NCBI GenBank assembly: GCA_016743945.1
Contig: JADGFI010000039.1
Coordinates: 1-59,102, forward strand
Origin: Desulfobacteraceae bacterium
GTDB lineage: Bacteria; Desulfobacterota; Desulfobacteria; Desulfobacterales; Desulfobacteraceae
DNA length: 59,102 bases
Direction of reading: 5' to 3'
Shown here in pieces: positions 44,577 to 52,720 of this stretch. Under the pieces are notes generated by a model, which saw only the letters and a list, made by a program, of their open reading frames with translations, was not told the origin of the DNA and ran no database searches. How positions within the stretch are numbered: position 1 is the stretch's first letter; each line of letters opens with the position of its first letter. Made by a program: the position numbers and the translations under genes.

Positions 44577-46766
44577 TTACCCCTTTGCGTGAAGGATGAA
44601 ATTATAATGGGAAATCCCTTCACGGATGCCGCCTGCAAAGGATTGGTTGGCAAAATAAACCTTTTTTGTTGATCTTAAGGATTCAAGTTCAGGGCTGTAA
44701 TTGCCCACCACCACACCGCAGGGATCTCCCTTGAGCATTTCTTCATCATTGCCTGAGTCGCCGCAGACCAAAAAATTTTTTAAGGGAATCTCCCATTTAT
44801 AGCTTAAATACCGAATGGCTTTTCCCTTGGATGCCCTGTAGGGGAGCAGGTCCAGGTGTTTGTTCTGGGAATAGACCAGGGTATAAAGGCAGCGGTTTTG
44901 GGTCAATACATGATGTACCTTGGCCAAACGATCTTTTCCCGGCGCCATATAATAGCTGAGTTTATAGGGCCCCTGGAAAGCGTCTTCCTGGGGGTGGATA
45001 AAGTCAATCTTTTCAAGACAGGCTTTTATTTGCGCCGGCTTCCAGTTTTTTGAAATATGAGTCTCCCATCCCTTGTCGTGGTAAAAGGTATCTCCATAAT
45101 AGATCTGACTGCCCACACAGGAGATAATAATATCCGGTGTCATGACACCATGTGCCTTTAGAACCTCCCGGGTAGATTCCAATCCCCTGCCCGTGGCCAC
45201 TCCAAAGCCAATACGGTTTCGGTTTTTTCTCAAAAGATTCATCAGGTTGGCAAGCACTTGTTCATCCCCGCCCACCAGGGTGTTGTCAATATCGGTTATG
45301 AGTATGTGATCCAGATCCGAAAGCCGATATCCGATACTGTGGCTGGGTTTTTTGACCTGGATGTCGGATGATTCGTATTCCCGGCAAAGGCCCTCAATTT
45401 CGGTGACATAGGTCTTTACATGATTTTTCCAGGTATAGAATTTCCGGGTGTTCATGATCCCGTTTTTTGAGTAGGTATTCCACAGATCCTGGTGTACAAG
45501 AATATTTTTGATGGCCTGGGCAAGGGCCAGGGTATCGGTGGGATCCACCAGAATTCCACTCTGGCAATTTGCCATAATATCCTTTGGTCCTCCGTCATGG
45601 GTGGCCACAATGGGCAGGCCACAGGCAAGGGATTCAAGGAGGGTCAGGCCAAAAGGTTCTGTCAGAGCCGGGTTGACAAAAACTCCTTTTTTTTGGGCGG
45701 CAATGCGGTAGAGTTCCGGTACTTCATGTTCAAAGTCATGTTTTTTGGGGATGGCCATTTTTCCGTAGAGGTTATACTTGTCCATCAACAGCAGCATTCG
45801 GGTCAGCACATCCCGCTCATTGTCTTCTTTTAGGGAAATGTCCTTTCGGATACCGGCAAAAACCGCCAGATTGGCCATGGCCTGAAGCTCCTCATCTTCG
45901 CCATAGGCCTTGATTAACCCCTGGATGTTTTTGCGTTTGTCCGGGCGGCTCAATACCAGGATGATGGGTTTGTCCGGGTATTGAAAAAACCGGTCCAACT
46001 CGCGGTTGACCGAGGCCCTGGCAAATAATGCCTCTTCTTTGTCGCTGTTTGCGGCAAATGTGTCATGGTAATAGGGATGAAATTTTTCAATGTCGATCCC
46101 CGGCGGAATTACCTGGTAGGTTGGCAGCGTCCGGTTTCGATACAGGCCGTACTGGCCATGGATTTCCTGGTGGGTGCTGGTGATGATCAAATCAACGGAT
46201 TTGAGGATCGCTTCCTCCACATCAATCCGGTGGTCTATTTTTAGTCGTTTATTCATATCATTTATATCCATTCCCTGGTTCAACAGTTGTTTTTTTTTGG
46301 GTTTTCCCAGGGAATGGCCCGTATACACAAAGGGTATGCCGAAAAACCGGGCCAGTTCCCGGGTAACATACCCGCCGTCGGGATAATGACCGTGGACGAG
46401 ATCCGGGACTTTTTTTTCCCGTTGAATAAATTTTATGGTTTTGTCCACAACTTCATCCAAAAAGGGCCACAGTAATTCTTTTCTGATATATTTGCGTCCC
46501 CCGCATTGGATCCTGATAATGCGAAATTTTTTATTGATTTGTTCTGTGGGGCGACCATAGTCGTCAGAACAGGATTTGTCCCGGATCAGCCGTGTGAAAA
46601 GGTCCACCTGTTCAACCTGGCTGTTTTGGGACAGAGCATTACAAAGCTCAATCACATATTTGATCTGGCCGCCTGTGTCGGCATCATGGCCCAGTTCCAT
46701 GTTTTCGGCCCGGATCAGCCCATGGATACTGAACATCTGAATATGAAGTCCTTTTTTCTTCTCCAT
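44577..46766 (-). CDS. bidomain sucrose-phosphate synthase / sucrose-phosphate phosphatase
   Basis: The 729-residue fusion has a GT4 sucrose-phosphate synthase domain (residues 1-~475): FSIHGLIRAENMELGHDADT, TGGQIKYVIEL, HGHYPDGGYV, TGHSLGKPKKKQLL, VIPPGIDIEKF, SRPDKRKNI and PALTEPFGLTLLESLACGLP. A HAD-type phosphatase domain (about 485-729) follows, with an intact nucleophile motif LITDIDNTLVGG, ATGRGLEST and CGDSGNDEEM. Plant and many bacterial synthases carry inactive HAD domains; here the DxDxT motif is complete, so the protein probably makes free sucrose from UDP-glucose and fructose-6-phosphate. It overlaps the fructokinase stop by one base (TAATG). Confidence 0.9.
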   Translation of the reverse strand: MEKKKGLHIQMFSIHGLIRAENMELGHDADTGGQIKYVIELCNALSQNSQVEQVDLFTRLIRDKSCSDDYGRPTEQINKKFRIIRIQCGGRKYIRKELLWPFLDEVVDKTIKFIQREKKVPDLVHGHYPDGGYVTRELARFFGIPFVYTGHSLGKPKKKQLLNQGMDINDMNKRLKIDHRIDVEEAILKSVDLIITSTHQEIHGQYGLYRNRTLPTYQVIPPGIDIEKFHPYYHDTFAANSDKEEALFARASVNRELDRFFQYPDKPIILVLSRPDKRKNIQGLIKAYGEDEELQAMANLAVFAGIRKDISLKEDNERDVLTRMLLLMDKYNLYGKMAIPKKHDFEHEVPELYRIAAQKKGVFVNPALTEPFGLTLLESLACGLPIVATHDGGPKDIMANCQSGILVDPTDTLALAQAIKNILVHQDLWNTYSKNGIMNTRKFYTWKNHVKTYVTEIEGLCREYESSDIQVKKPSHSIGYRLSDLDHILITDIDNTLVGGDEQVLANLMNLLRKNRNRIGFGVATGRGLESTREVLKAHGVMTPDIIISCVGSQIYYGDTFYHDKGWETHISKNWKPAQIKACLEKIDFIHPQEDAFQGPYKLSYYMAPGKDRLAKVHHVLTQNRCLYTLVYSQNKHLDLLPYRASKGKAIRYLSYKWEIPLKNFLVCGDSGNDEEMLKGDPCGVVVGNYSPELESLRSTKKVYFANQSFAGGIREGISHYNFILHAKG

Positions 46767-47659
46767 TATGGTTTGAGCCTCTTCTTGAATTCTTGGTAAA
46801 TATCATTGTTATCGGGTAGTGCGCCTTTGAAACCGCAGATCAGGCCTGCAAATTTTTGGGCAAGATCCATGGTAACGGAATCGCAAATACCTGAAAGGCG
46901 CCCGGCAACCGCCATGGCTGAATAGGCATCGCCTGCTCCCACTGTATCTATAATCGGCTGGTCGCAGGTTGCGCAGCTTTTGTGACAGGTTTTGTGTGTG
47001 AACCATTGGCTGCCCTGTTCTCCCAAGGTCAGAATCACAAGGTCCAGGGAATGGGTAATCATGAGTCGGGTCACTTGTGTTTCAAGGGGTATTTTTTTTT
47101 TTTGCTTGCCAAGGATTTCTTCAAGTTCCGCCTGGTTGAGCTTGAGAATATCGGCTGCCCCAAGGGAAGCCTCAAGGGATGCTTGTGTATAACAATCGGG
47201 TCTCAGGTTGATATCGCAGAAGCGTATTGACTTTCCCTGTTCGTTTGAAAGCACTTTCTGTATCAGGTGGGCGCCCTTTGGCGTGCGCTGGATCAGGGTT
47301 CCAAAATAAAGAAGGTCCCATGGCCTGTGACACAGTTTTGCCATGTGGGTATCAAAGGCAATATGGTCATAGGCGGTGTTGGAAACGATGGAAAAGGAAT
47401 GGCTTCCGTCTTTATCCAGGGAAATGGAGACGGTTCCGGTGGCATGATCCGGGTCCCTCTGGATATCATCAGTATTAAAGCCATTTTGTTCCAAAAACGT
47501 CAGGATTTGTTTTCCATGGATATCATTTCCTACCCTGGAAATAAATCGGACCGGAAACCCCAGGCCTTTCAGGTGAAAGGCAAAATTAAAGGGGGCACCA
47601 CCGATTCGCTCGTCGGTCGGGAAAAGATCAAATAAAATTTCGCCTAGCACTAAAATCAT
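46766..47659 (-). CDS. PfkB-family fructokinase
   Basis: The 297-residue ribokinase-fold enzyme most likely phosphorylates fructose, as the neighbouring genes involve sucrose. Visible signatures are ILVLGEILFDLFP at the start, RIGGAPFNFAFHLKGLG (first PfkB signature, about 20-36), ISRVGNDIHG, DINLRPDCY and the C-terminal DTVGAGDAYSAMAVAG (anion hole and catalytic Asp). ATG 47659 is chosen; a TTG four codons upstream is possible but neither has a good ribosome-binding site. It is the first gene of the sucrose operon. Its product, fructose-6-phosphate, is the acceptor for the synthase encoded next. Confidence 0.87.
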   Translation of the reverse strand: MILVLGEILFDLFPTDERIGGAPFNFAFHLKGLGFPVRFISRVGNDIHGKQILTFLEQNGFNTDDIQRDPDHATGTVSISLDKDGSHSFSIVSNTAYDHIAFDTHMAKLCHRPWDLLYFGTLIQRTPKGAHLIQKVLSNEQGKSIRFCDINLRPDCYTQASLEASLGAADILKLNQAELEEILGKQKKKIPLETQVTRLMITHSLDLVILTLGEQGSQWFTHKTCHKSCATCDQPIIDTVGAGDAYSAMAVAGRLSGICDSVTMDLAQKFAGLICGFKGALPDNNDIYQEFKKRLKP

Positions 47660-47684
47660 GGTGATCTTCAATCACTAAATATGC

Positions 47685-47720
47685 AAGAAAGAATTATTCG
47701 CTGAGATGAGATTCTTTCTT
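47685..47720 (-). repeat. 10-bp inverted repeat in the sucrose operon leader
   Basis: AAGAAAGAAT (47685-47694) and ATTCTTTCTT (47711-47720) are perfect inverted repeats with a 16-nt spacer. A further AAGAAAGAA copy lies at about 47733-47741. The repeat falls between the proposed promoter and the fructokinase start, so it may be an operator or a leader hairpin. Confidence 0.55.
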
Positions 47721-47759
47721 TGGGGTCAATAGGAAGAAAGAAAATTATTAATGGAGACA

Positions 47760-47789
47760 AGTATAGACCATTTAATTGGCTTGGGTCAA
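47760..47789 (-). promoter_or_regulatory. sigma70-type promoter of the sucrose operon
   Basis: On the minus strand, TTGACC (47789-47784) and TATACT (47765-47760) are separated by 18 nt, each one mismatch from consensus. Transcription would begin near 47753 and read into the fructokinase gene with a leader of roughly 95 nt. Confidence 0.6.
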
Positions 47790-47820
47790 GGATTGAGTCT
47801 ATTCCCAGGAAGAATCCATT

Positions 47821-47841
47821 GGAAAAGGGGCTGTAAGCCCC
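47821..47841 (-). terminator. terminator of the RRM-protein gene
   Basis: On the minus strand GGGGCT and AGCCCC form a 6-bp GC-rich stem with a 3-nt loop (47827-47841), followed by TTTT. It lies about 70 bases downstream of the RRM gene's stop. Confidence 0.5.
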
Positions 47842-47908
47842 CTGGTGTTGCCAGTGTAAGGAGAGCGGCGTATTAAAAATTTATAATCGAAAGATATCGG
47901 ATAAACCG

Positions 47909-48178
47909 TTAGAATCTTTTTTTCTGGCGTTTTTTGTTGTTTTCTTCTACCTGGGTGATTTTTATATTGCGCCCCTGAACTGTTTTTCCATTCAAGGCTT
48001 TTATCGCTTTATCTGCGTCGGAGTTGTTTGGCATCTCCAGAAATGCGAACCCCTTTGACTGGCCTGAGAATTTATCGGTTATAAGTTTAGTACTTGCCAC
48101 CTCACCGAATTCAATAAAAAGCTCTTTTAGATCCTTCTCCGTTACGCCAAAAGCAAGATTTCCAATATAAAAATTCAT
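47909..48178 (-). CDS. RRM-domain RNA-binding protein
   Basis: An 89-residue single RRM protein of the cyanobacterial/bacterial Rbp type. RNP2 is FYIGNL (residues 3-8) and RNP1 is KGFAFLEM (about 42-49), with the usual LNGKTVQGRNIKI strand. A basic tail, NNKKRQKKRF, ends the protein. It probably binds RNA in the cytoplasm as a chaperone, often cold-induced. I use the ATG at 48178 with AAAGGA upstream; the open frame extends to 48289 but those extra residues are not RRM-like. It is divergent from a cold-shock protein gene, which strengthens the cold-response reading. Confidence 0.88.
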   Translation of the reverse strand: MNFYIGNLAFGVTEKDLKELFIEFGEVASTKLITDKFSGQSKGFAFLEMPNNSDADKAIKALNGKTVQGRNIKITQVEENNKKRQKKRF

Positions 48179-48358
48179 AAACCATCCTTTAAATATGTTA
48201 TAATATAAGTACTTGACCAGCCATTTTAAGTTCAATCCATCTACCTGCTGGCAGAAGAACATAAGCTTTGATTCCCGGATTGTAAACAAAATAAAAATAG
48301 GGAACCCTCCTTATATAACGTCTTATTTGTTGGTTTCTTAAAAAAAATGATTTAGCAC

Positions 48359-48386
48359 TTGACTTTTGTCGATATTCCTATATTCT
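48359..48386 (+). promoter_or_regulatory. probable promoter of the cold-shock gene
   Basis: TTGACT (48359-48364), a 16-nt spacer and TATTCT (48381-48386). Transcription from near 48393 would give an untranslated leader of about 125 nt before the ATG at 48519, the sort of long leader typical of cspA genes. The rest of 48179-48518 shows no gene. Confidence 0.45.
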
Positions 48387-48518
48387 AACTGAGTTTGCGC
48401 TGTTGTATGTGAAGCGCTTATGTTTCATCCTAAGCGGTGTTTATTCCAGAAAATAAAATGGCATGGCACTAAAGTTTGAAATTTGTATTTTTTTTTATTA
48501 CAATAGGAGATTGCCAAT

Positions 48519-48722
48519 ATGGCTAATGGTACTGTAAAATGGTTTAACGACTCTAAGGGTTTTGGTTTCATTGAACAAGAAAACGGCGGGAAAGATGTTT
48601 TTGTACATCATTCCGGCATTAACACAACAGGTTTTAAATCCCTGAATGAAGGGGACCGTGTTTCGTTTGATATTGAAGAAGGACAGAAAGGTCCTGCTGC
48701 AACAAATGTAACCGTGCTCTAG
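48519..48722 (+). CDS. CspA-family cold-shock protein
   Basis: A 67-residue single cold-shock domain that binds single-stranded RNA/DNA. RNP1 (KGFGFIEQ, residues ~13-20) and RNP2 (VFVHHS, ~27-32) are intact, and the protein ends with PAATNVTVL as usual. Length and composition are typical for the family. A long leader precedes it and a strong terminator follows at 48774. ATAGGAG lies upstream of the ATG. Confidence 0.95.
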   Translation: MANGTVKWFNDSKGFGFIEQENGGKDVFVHHSGINTTGFKSLNEGDRVSFDIEEGQKGPAATNVTVL

Positions 48723-48773
48723 TTAGCCGTCTTACTTAGCTAAAAAAGTCATCTTGGTGACTTGAAAAAATAG

Positions 48774-48809
48774 AAGTCCCTGAACAGTATTTGTTCTGGG
48801 ACTTTTTTT
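48774..48809 (+). terminator. strong rho-independent terminator after the cold-shock gene
   Basis: AAGTCCC-T-GAACA pairs with TGTTC-T-GGGACTT around a 4-5 nt loop and is followed by a run of T. A smaller hairpin, AAGTCA/TGACTT, sits just before it at about 48746-48763. Confidence 0.75.
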
Positions 48810-48872
48810 GCATTTGCCTCGGTATTCTGATTGCCTTTTAGCCACCAACGGGGACGAAAATTGTGCTTCCAT

Positions 48873-48899
48873 TTGACACAACCCTTTTAATGGAATAAT
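48873..48899 (+). promoter_or_regulatory. candidate promoter of the STAS gene
   Basis: TTGACA (48873-48878) matches the -35 consensus exactly; AATAAT (48894-48899) lies 15 nt downstream. The ATG of the STAS gene is about 70 bases further on. The spacing is slightly short. Confidence 0.45.
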
Positions 48900-48967
48900 A
48901 GAGTGCAAAAGAAACCAATTGCAAAAAAAAACATTCCAAAGGGAAACGGTGTTTTAAGGGAGATCAT

Positions 48968-49297
48968 ATGGAAATAGAAAAGCGGGTTGAAAACGGAAGG
49001 TGCATGGTTGGGCTAAAAGGACGGTTGGATGCAGTGACAGCACCCGAATTGGAACAAAGCCTCGGGGAAATCATTGAAGAGGGAAATTTGAATATGGTCT
49101 TGAACCTATCCGGGCTTGAATATGTTTCCAGTGCTGGACTGCGGATTTTTTTGGTTGCAACCAAAAAAATAAAGGCCCTCAAAGGGGAGCTATGCCTGGC
49201 CGGGCTTTCCGGTAATATCAAGGAAGTGATTGAAATTTCAGGGTTCCCCTCTATTATGCCCTGTTATGACACCATGGAAGATTTGCCTTCGTCTTAA
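48968..49297 (+). CDS. STAS-domain anti-sigma-factor antagonist
   Basis: A 109-residue SpoIIAA/RsbV-like protein. It contains LKGRLDAVTAPELEQSL (about 15-31), VLNLSGLEYVSSAGLRIFL with the phosphorylatable serine in SSAGLR (~55-60), and a C-terminal helix GNIKEVIEISGF. Such proteins bind an RsbW-type kinase in their unphosphorylated state and release a sigma factor or other target. The only RsbW-like gene in the window is at 21577, so no partner is adjacent. GGGAG precedes the ATG. Confidence 0.92.
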   Translation: MEIEKRVENGRCMVGLKGRLDAVTAPELEQSLGEIIEEGNLNMVLNLSGLEYVSSAGLRIFLVATKKIKALKGELCLAGLSGNIKEVIEISGFPSIMPCYDTMEDLPSS

Positions 49298-49339
49298 CAG
49301 TCCCTCGGCAGTTTGGGGGGATAGCCTTGCCTGTGGCGC

Positions 49340-50263
49340 TTATGAATGAATTAATACCTCCCGGACCTGGATTGGTTTACTGACATTTTTCAGGGGGTGT
49401 TCCCGGGGACCGCCCAGGCTGAATTTTTGTTTAATATGGTCGGATGTCTGGGGGGTGACCAGAATTTTACCACCCGTTGCAATGCCGCATACCCGGGCCG
49501 CTATGTTGGTGACAGCTCCCGAGGCAGTATAGGTCCAGCGATCACCGGCAATGCCTTTGAATCGAGTGGAGCCCACAGAGGCATCTCCTGAGTTAATGCC
49601 CATGTTCACTGACACGGGTTTATATTTTCCCTTCAGGGATTCATTGATGCGCATCGTTCGTTTGTGGATGCCAACAGCTGCAGAAACGGCATTTATGGCA
49701 TGGGTTTGGGGGGTGGCATCCTGGAACAGAATCATGAGGCCGTCTCCTGCGGTTTCATTAATATCCCCGTTGTTTTCAACAATGATATTTAAAAATTCGC
49801 TGAAATAGGTTTCAATCAGGTAATTCATTTTTTTCCTGGAGTTGTTTTCACTCATTTTTGTATATCCGGCAATATCGAGAAACAGTACGGATATATTTTT
49901 TTCATGTTTGTTCAGATCCGGATTCTCAGGGTTATCCTCTATCAAGTTCTGGACCGATTTTGGAACAAATTTGCTCATATGGCTTTGAATGCTCTCCAGC
50001 ATTTGGACCCTATGGAGGGTGTCTTCCAGTTTTTGGTTTTTTGCCTTGAGTTGATCCAGCAATTGCGCCAGGTTTAATTCCCGGGCTTCCACCTGGACGA
50101 TCATCATGCCAAAGGCTTCGGCCAATTCTGATACCAGGGCTGGATATTTGTCTTGATTGGTAAGTTCCATGAGGCTGTTCGTTTGGTCATAGGCCCCCAT
50201 GGATACTTTTTTCGCGGCATTTAATAAGATTTCAAACAAAGCATCACTCGTATCCGGTTTCAT
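49340..50263 (-). CDS. class III nucleotide cyclase
   Basis: The 307-residue soluble protein has a helical N-terminal region with a coiled coil (LNLAQLLDQLKAKNQKLEDT, about 63-82), then a class III cyclase domain (about 120-300). Metal-binding aspartates are Asp130 (VLFLDIAGYT) and Asp174 (AGDGLMILF), and the transition-state Asn/Arg lie in TNIAARV. At the position that is Lys in adenylate cyclases and Glu in guanylate cyclases the sequence reads Glu (INETAGD), and the second specificity position is Thr (TYTASG), so the product (cAMP or cGMP) is uncertain. It is convergent with the STAS gene and divergent from the DsbC-like gene. Confidence 0.87.
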   Translation of the reverse strand: MKPDTSDALFEILLNAAKKVSMGAYDQTNSLMELTNQDKYPALVSELAEAFGMMIVQVEARELNLAQLLDQLKAKNQKLEDTLHRVQMLESIQSHMSKFVPKSVQNLIEDNPENPDLNKHEKNISVLFLDIAGYTKMSENNSRKKMNYLIETYFSEFLNIIVENNGDINETAGDGLMILFQDATPQTHAINAVSAAVGIHKRTMRINESLKGKYKPVSVNMGINSGDASVGSTRFKGIAGDRWTYTASGAVTNIAARVCGIATGGKILVTPQTSDHIKQKFSLGGPREHPLKNVSKPIQVREVLIHS

Positions 50264-50532
50264 GATAATGCCCCAATTTTTAGGGTTCTGTGAAAAATTT
50301 CTTTGGATAGTTATTACACCTTTTTAGGGGCTTAGATCAAGGTTTATCCATATTCTTGCTGCAAAATTATATATCTGGATTCCACTTGTTTCGGACCGCT
50401 TTCAATCGTGGTCAGGGTATTTTTAACCTTTAGGCTTTCCTTTATCCCTTGTCAGCCTTAAACGGTTCATGGTACTTTCTGATCCAGAAAATTTTGATGA
50501 ATCTCAAGTAAATAATCCTTTAAAAAGGACAG

Positions 50533-51381
50533 GTGAAGATGAGATGGTTATTGGTGTTTTTTGGGTTGCTGGTATTGGGCTCTGATGTGTCTGCTTTACC
50601 TAGTTGTGCCCATGTTGATATGGACTGGCTCGCCCAGCAGGCGCCCCTGCCAGGGAATGCAAAAATCGTATATGAAAAAGATTTGGGAGGATTGTGTGAA
50701 ATCGTCCTGTCCCTGGATGGAAAGCTTGTACCCCTCTATGCTGGGGAAGATTTTCTCCTGGTTGGAAAACTTTTTAAGAATAAAAAATTTATTACCCGGG
50801 AAACCCTGGATGCCCTAAAGGATGTTGCCGAAAAGGAGCGGGCAAAAGCCGATGAGAAAAAGGCCCGTGAAAAGGAACTCAGGAAGGCTTTTTTTCAAAA
50901 AAACCTGAGCATTTTGGAGGATTTAACCCTGTTTTCATTTAAACCGGGAAAGGCCGACACCTTTTTGTATGTGGTCACAGATCCTAATTGCTTCTACTGC
51001 AAGAAACTGATGCCGGATCTTGAAATTCTTGCCATGGAAAATCACCTTGAAATCAAGGTGGTCCTTTTCCCGGTTCTGGGCCTTAAAAGCCGTGACATGG
51101 CAGCTCATGCCATTTGTGAAGCCTATTCCTACGAAGACTATGGACACATTCAGTTCCAAGAGGATACAGTGGGCTGTCGCCAGGCAGACCGTTACCTGGA
51201 AAAAGTCATGCCTTTTTTTTCCCGGGCAACTCTTTCCTTTGTTCCGGTGGTGGTATCAGGGGACGGCACCTGGGTGGTTGAGGGAAATAATATCGCCCAG
51301 GTGAAAGCGCATCTTGGTATTGACTGTGATGAGGGGGCTGGCAATTCTTCCAATGGATGTGCCCCGGTTCCTGAGAAATAA
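50533..51381 (+). CDS. exported DsbC-like thiol-disulfide protein
   Basis: The 282-residue protein has an N-terminal signal peptide (LLVFFGLLVLGSDVSA, cleavage near residue 21). A DsbC-like N-terminal part is followed by a charged helical linker (about 95-125), then a thioredoxin fold with the active site NCFYC (Cys153 and Cys156) and a cis-Pro loop SFVPVVV near 235. It likely isomerises or reduces disulfides in the periplasm. Extra cysteines (for example CEAYSYEDY and VGC) form additional possible pairs. The GTG at 50533 and ATG at 50539 are both possible; AAGGA lies upstream. The C-terminal 15 residues include two further Cys. Confidence 0.8.
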   Translation: MKMRWLLVFFGLLVLGSDVSALPSCAHVDMDWLAQQAPLPGNAKIVYEKDLGGLCEIVLSLDGKLVPLYAGEDFLLVGKLFKNKKFITRETLDALKDVAEKERAKADEKKAREKELRKAFFQKNLSILEDLTLFSFKPGKADTFLYVVTDPNCFYCKKLMPDLEILAMENHLEIKVVLFPVLGLKSRDMAAHAICEAYSYEDYGHIQFQEDTVGCRQADRYLEKVMPFFSRATLSFVPVVVSGDGTWVVEGNNIAQVKAHLGIDCDEGAGNSSNGCAPVPEK

Positions 51382-51417
51382 TCATCTTTTTAAGACGCGT
51401 GTCCCCCCCCCCGTCCC

Positions 51418-51753
51418 TTATTGTTGATTTTCCCTGGGGGGAAATTTTGGAATAATGCCGCCCACGACGGGTTCATAATACCGGTAAAGGGTTTTTTCCC
51501 CCAGCAATTCATCTATTTTTCGTTGGATAGTCTGGCGTTCCTGGCTGTGCATCCATTTATTCCAGTCTTCCAGGGTATGCCAGGTGCTCATGATCAGATA
51601 CTCCCCTTCACAGTCCAGGCAGCTGAAGGTCTGATCCGTGAGGAATCCCGGCTGAACAGCAGCCCGGGATCTGAGCTGTACGATAAAAGGGGCCAGTTGG
51701 GCTGCCATGGTTTCATCTTTAACCAATCGTTTGATAATAATGGAAACGGCCAT
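51418..51753 (-). CDS. antibiotic biosynthesis monooxygenase (ABM)-domain protein
   Basis: A 111-residue ferredoxin-like ABM-fold protein: MAVSIIIKRLV, FIVQLRSRAAVQPGFL, EYLIMSTWHTLEDWNKW (the W-x-x-x-E-x-W core, about 51-67) and QRKIDELL. Members act as small quinol/heme-handling monooxygenases or as accessory dimers, so substrate is unknown. It is transcribed away from the UspA gene; a divergent palindromic promoter region lies upstream at 51914. The gene is convergent with the DsbC-like gene, across a 10-C homopolymer. Confidence 0.82.
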   Translation of the reverse strand: MAVSIIIKRLVKDETMAAQLAPFIVQLRSRAAVQPGFLTDQTFSCLDCEGEYLIMSTWHTLEDWNKWMHSQERQTIQRKIDELLGEKTLYRYYEPVVGGIIPKFPPRENQQ

Positions 51754-52214
51754 AATGCACTCCTCTTTTTATAAGATAAGTTTAAAAAAGACAATTAATG
51801 GTGATAAAAAATAACAGGACTGCGACAGGAAGAATCGAAAAATACCACTGCTGCTGAAAATTGACCATTCAGTTTCAATTTTACGCCAGCATTATTCGTG
51901 ATGTTAGTTTACCAATTTGACGGATTTGTTGTCAAATTATATTAAAAATATCCTGGGAATATTTACCTGCCCACTGGCCATTTGGGTATAAAGATACAAA
52001 AGACAGGTAAATCAATTTACAATTCAGGGTGTCTCTGGTATATTTATAGCACTTGGTAATCTCGATCTATCTTGTTCGTATACACGGATTTTATGCCGTG
52101 CTTCTGGTTTTGTCCTTCTCCTGGTTTTTGTTCATGATGTCCCGTTGATCTCTCCAGACCTTCCTTTTTGCATTTTCAAAAACATTTTTTAATTTTTATG
52201 AAAAGGAGGTCAGG
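51754..52214. other. divergent intergenic region between the ABM and UspA genes
   Basis: No gene is seen. Besides the palindromic promoter element at 51914, there is a second inverted repeat, ATTTACCTG (51961-51969) and CAGGTAAAT (52004-52012), with a 34-nt spacer. The region could be a regulated divergent promoter with a long UspA leader. Confidence 0.45.
51914..51943. promoter_or_regulatory. divergent promoter overlapping a palindrome
   Basis: AATTTGAC (51914-51921) and GTCAAATT (51931-51938) form a perfect 8-bp inverted repeat. On the plus strand TTGACG and TATATT lie 15 nt apart. On the minus strand TTGACA and TAAACT lie 18 nt apart, pointing at the ABM gene. A repressor or activator dimer could control both directions. 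Confidence 0.4.
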
Positions 52215-52679
52215 ATGAAAGTTAACATACTGGTACCCTATAATTTTACCGCGAATGATGAACTTGCCATTGATTTTGTTGGTCACCGGTATGCAAAAAG
52301 AAAAGAGGTTGAAATCACCTTGTTTCATGCCTTTACTCCTGTCCCGAATATTGATACCCGCAACAACCCCATCATGGATAAAGTAAATCGTGGCACCTCC
52401 TACCTTCGGCTTCAGCAGGAAGCGGAGAAACACGCCCTGGAAGCAGCCAGGCAGACATTGATGACTTACGGATTTGCAGGTCATCATATCCATTGTCTCT
52501 ATCAACCGGTGCAAAAGGATGTCGCTGATGATATTATTCGGCTTTGGAAAAAAGGGAAATTTGACGTGGTGGTGCTGAATCGAAATCCAGGCAATATTAT
52601 TAATTATTTCAGCAGAAGTATTTCAAAGAGAGTGACCCGGCATGTTGAGGGGGGGATCGGGGTCCATATTGTGAATTAG
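52215..52679 (+). CDS. universal stress protein-like (UspA fold)
   Basis: A 154-residue UspA-type protein: MKVNILVPYNFTANDELAI at the N-terminus, EITLFHAFTPVP, the helix with AARQTLMTYGF, DVVVLNRNPGN and the C-terminal SISKRVTRHVEGGIGVHIVN. The canonical nucleotide-binding loop G2xG9G(S/T) is only partly visible (NRNPGNIINYFSRSISK), so it may not bind ATP. AAAAGGAGG lies close to the ATG. It is followed after about 40 bases by the GAF gene, suggesting co-transcription. Confidence 0.82.
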   Translation: MKVNILVPYNFTANDELAIDFVGHRYAKRKEVEITLFHAFTPVPNIDTRNNPIMDKVNRGTSYLRLQQEAEKHALEAARQTLMTYGFAGHHIHCLYQPVQKDVADDIIRLWKKGKFDVVVLNRNPGNIINYFSRSISKRVTRHVEGGIGVHIVN

Positions 52680-52720
52680 AGAAAATATGAATACTATGAA
52701 ACACGTTAAAGGAGGCATGC

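Noticed and set aside
51402..51414. Run of ten C between convergent genes
   Set aside because: A homopolymer of this kind can be phase-variable, but it lies outside both coding frames and promoters, so no effect is suggested.
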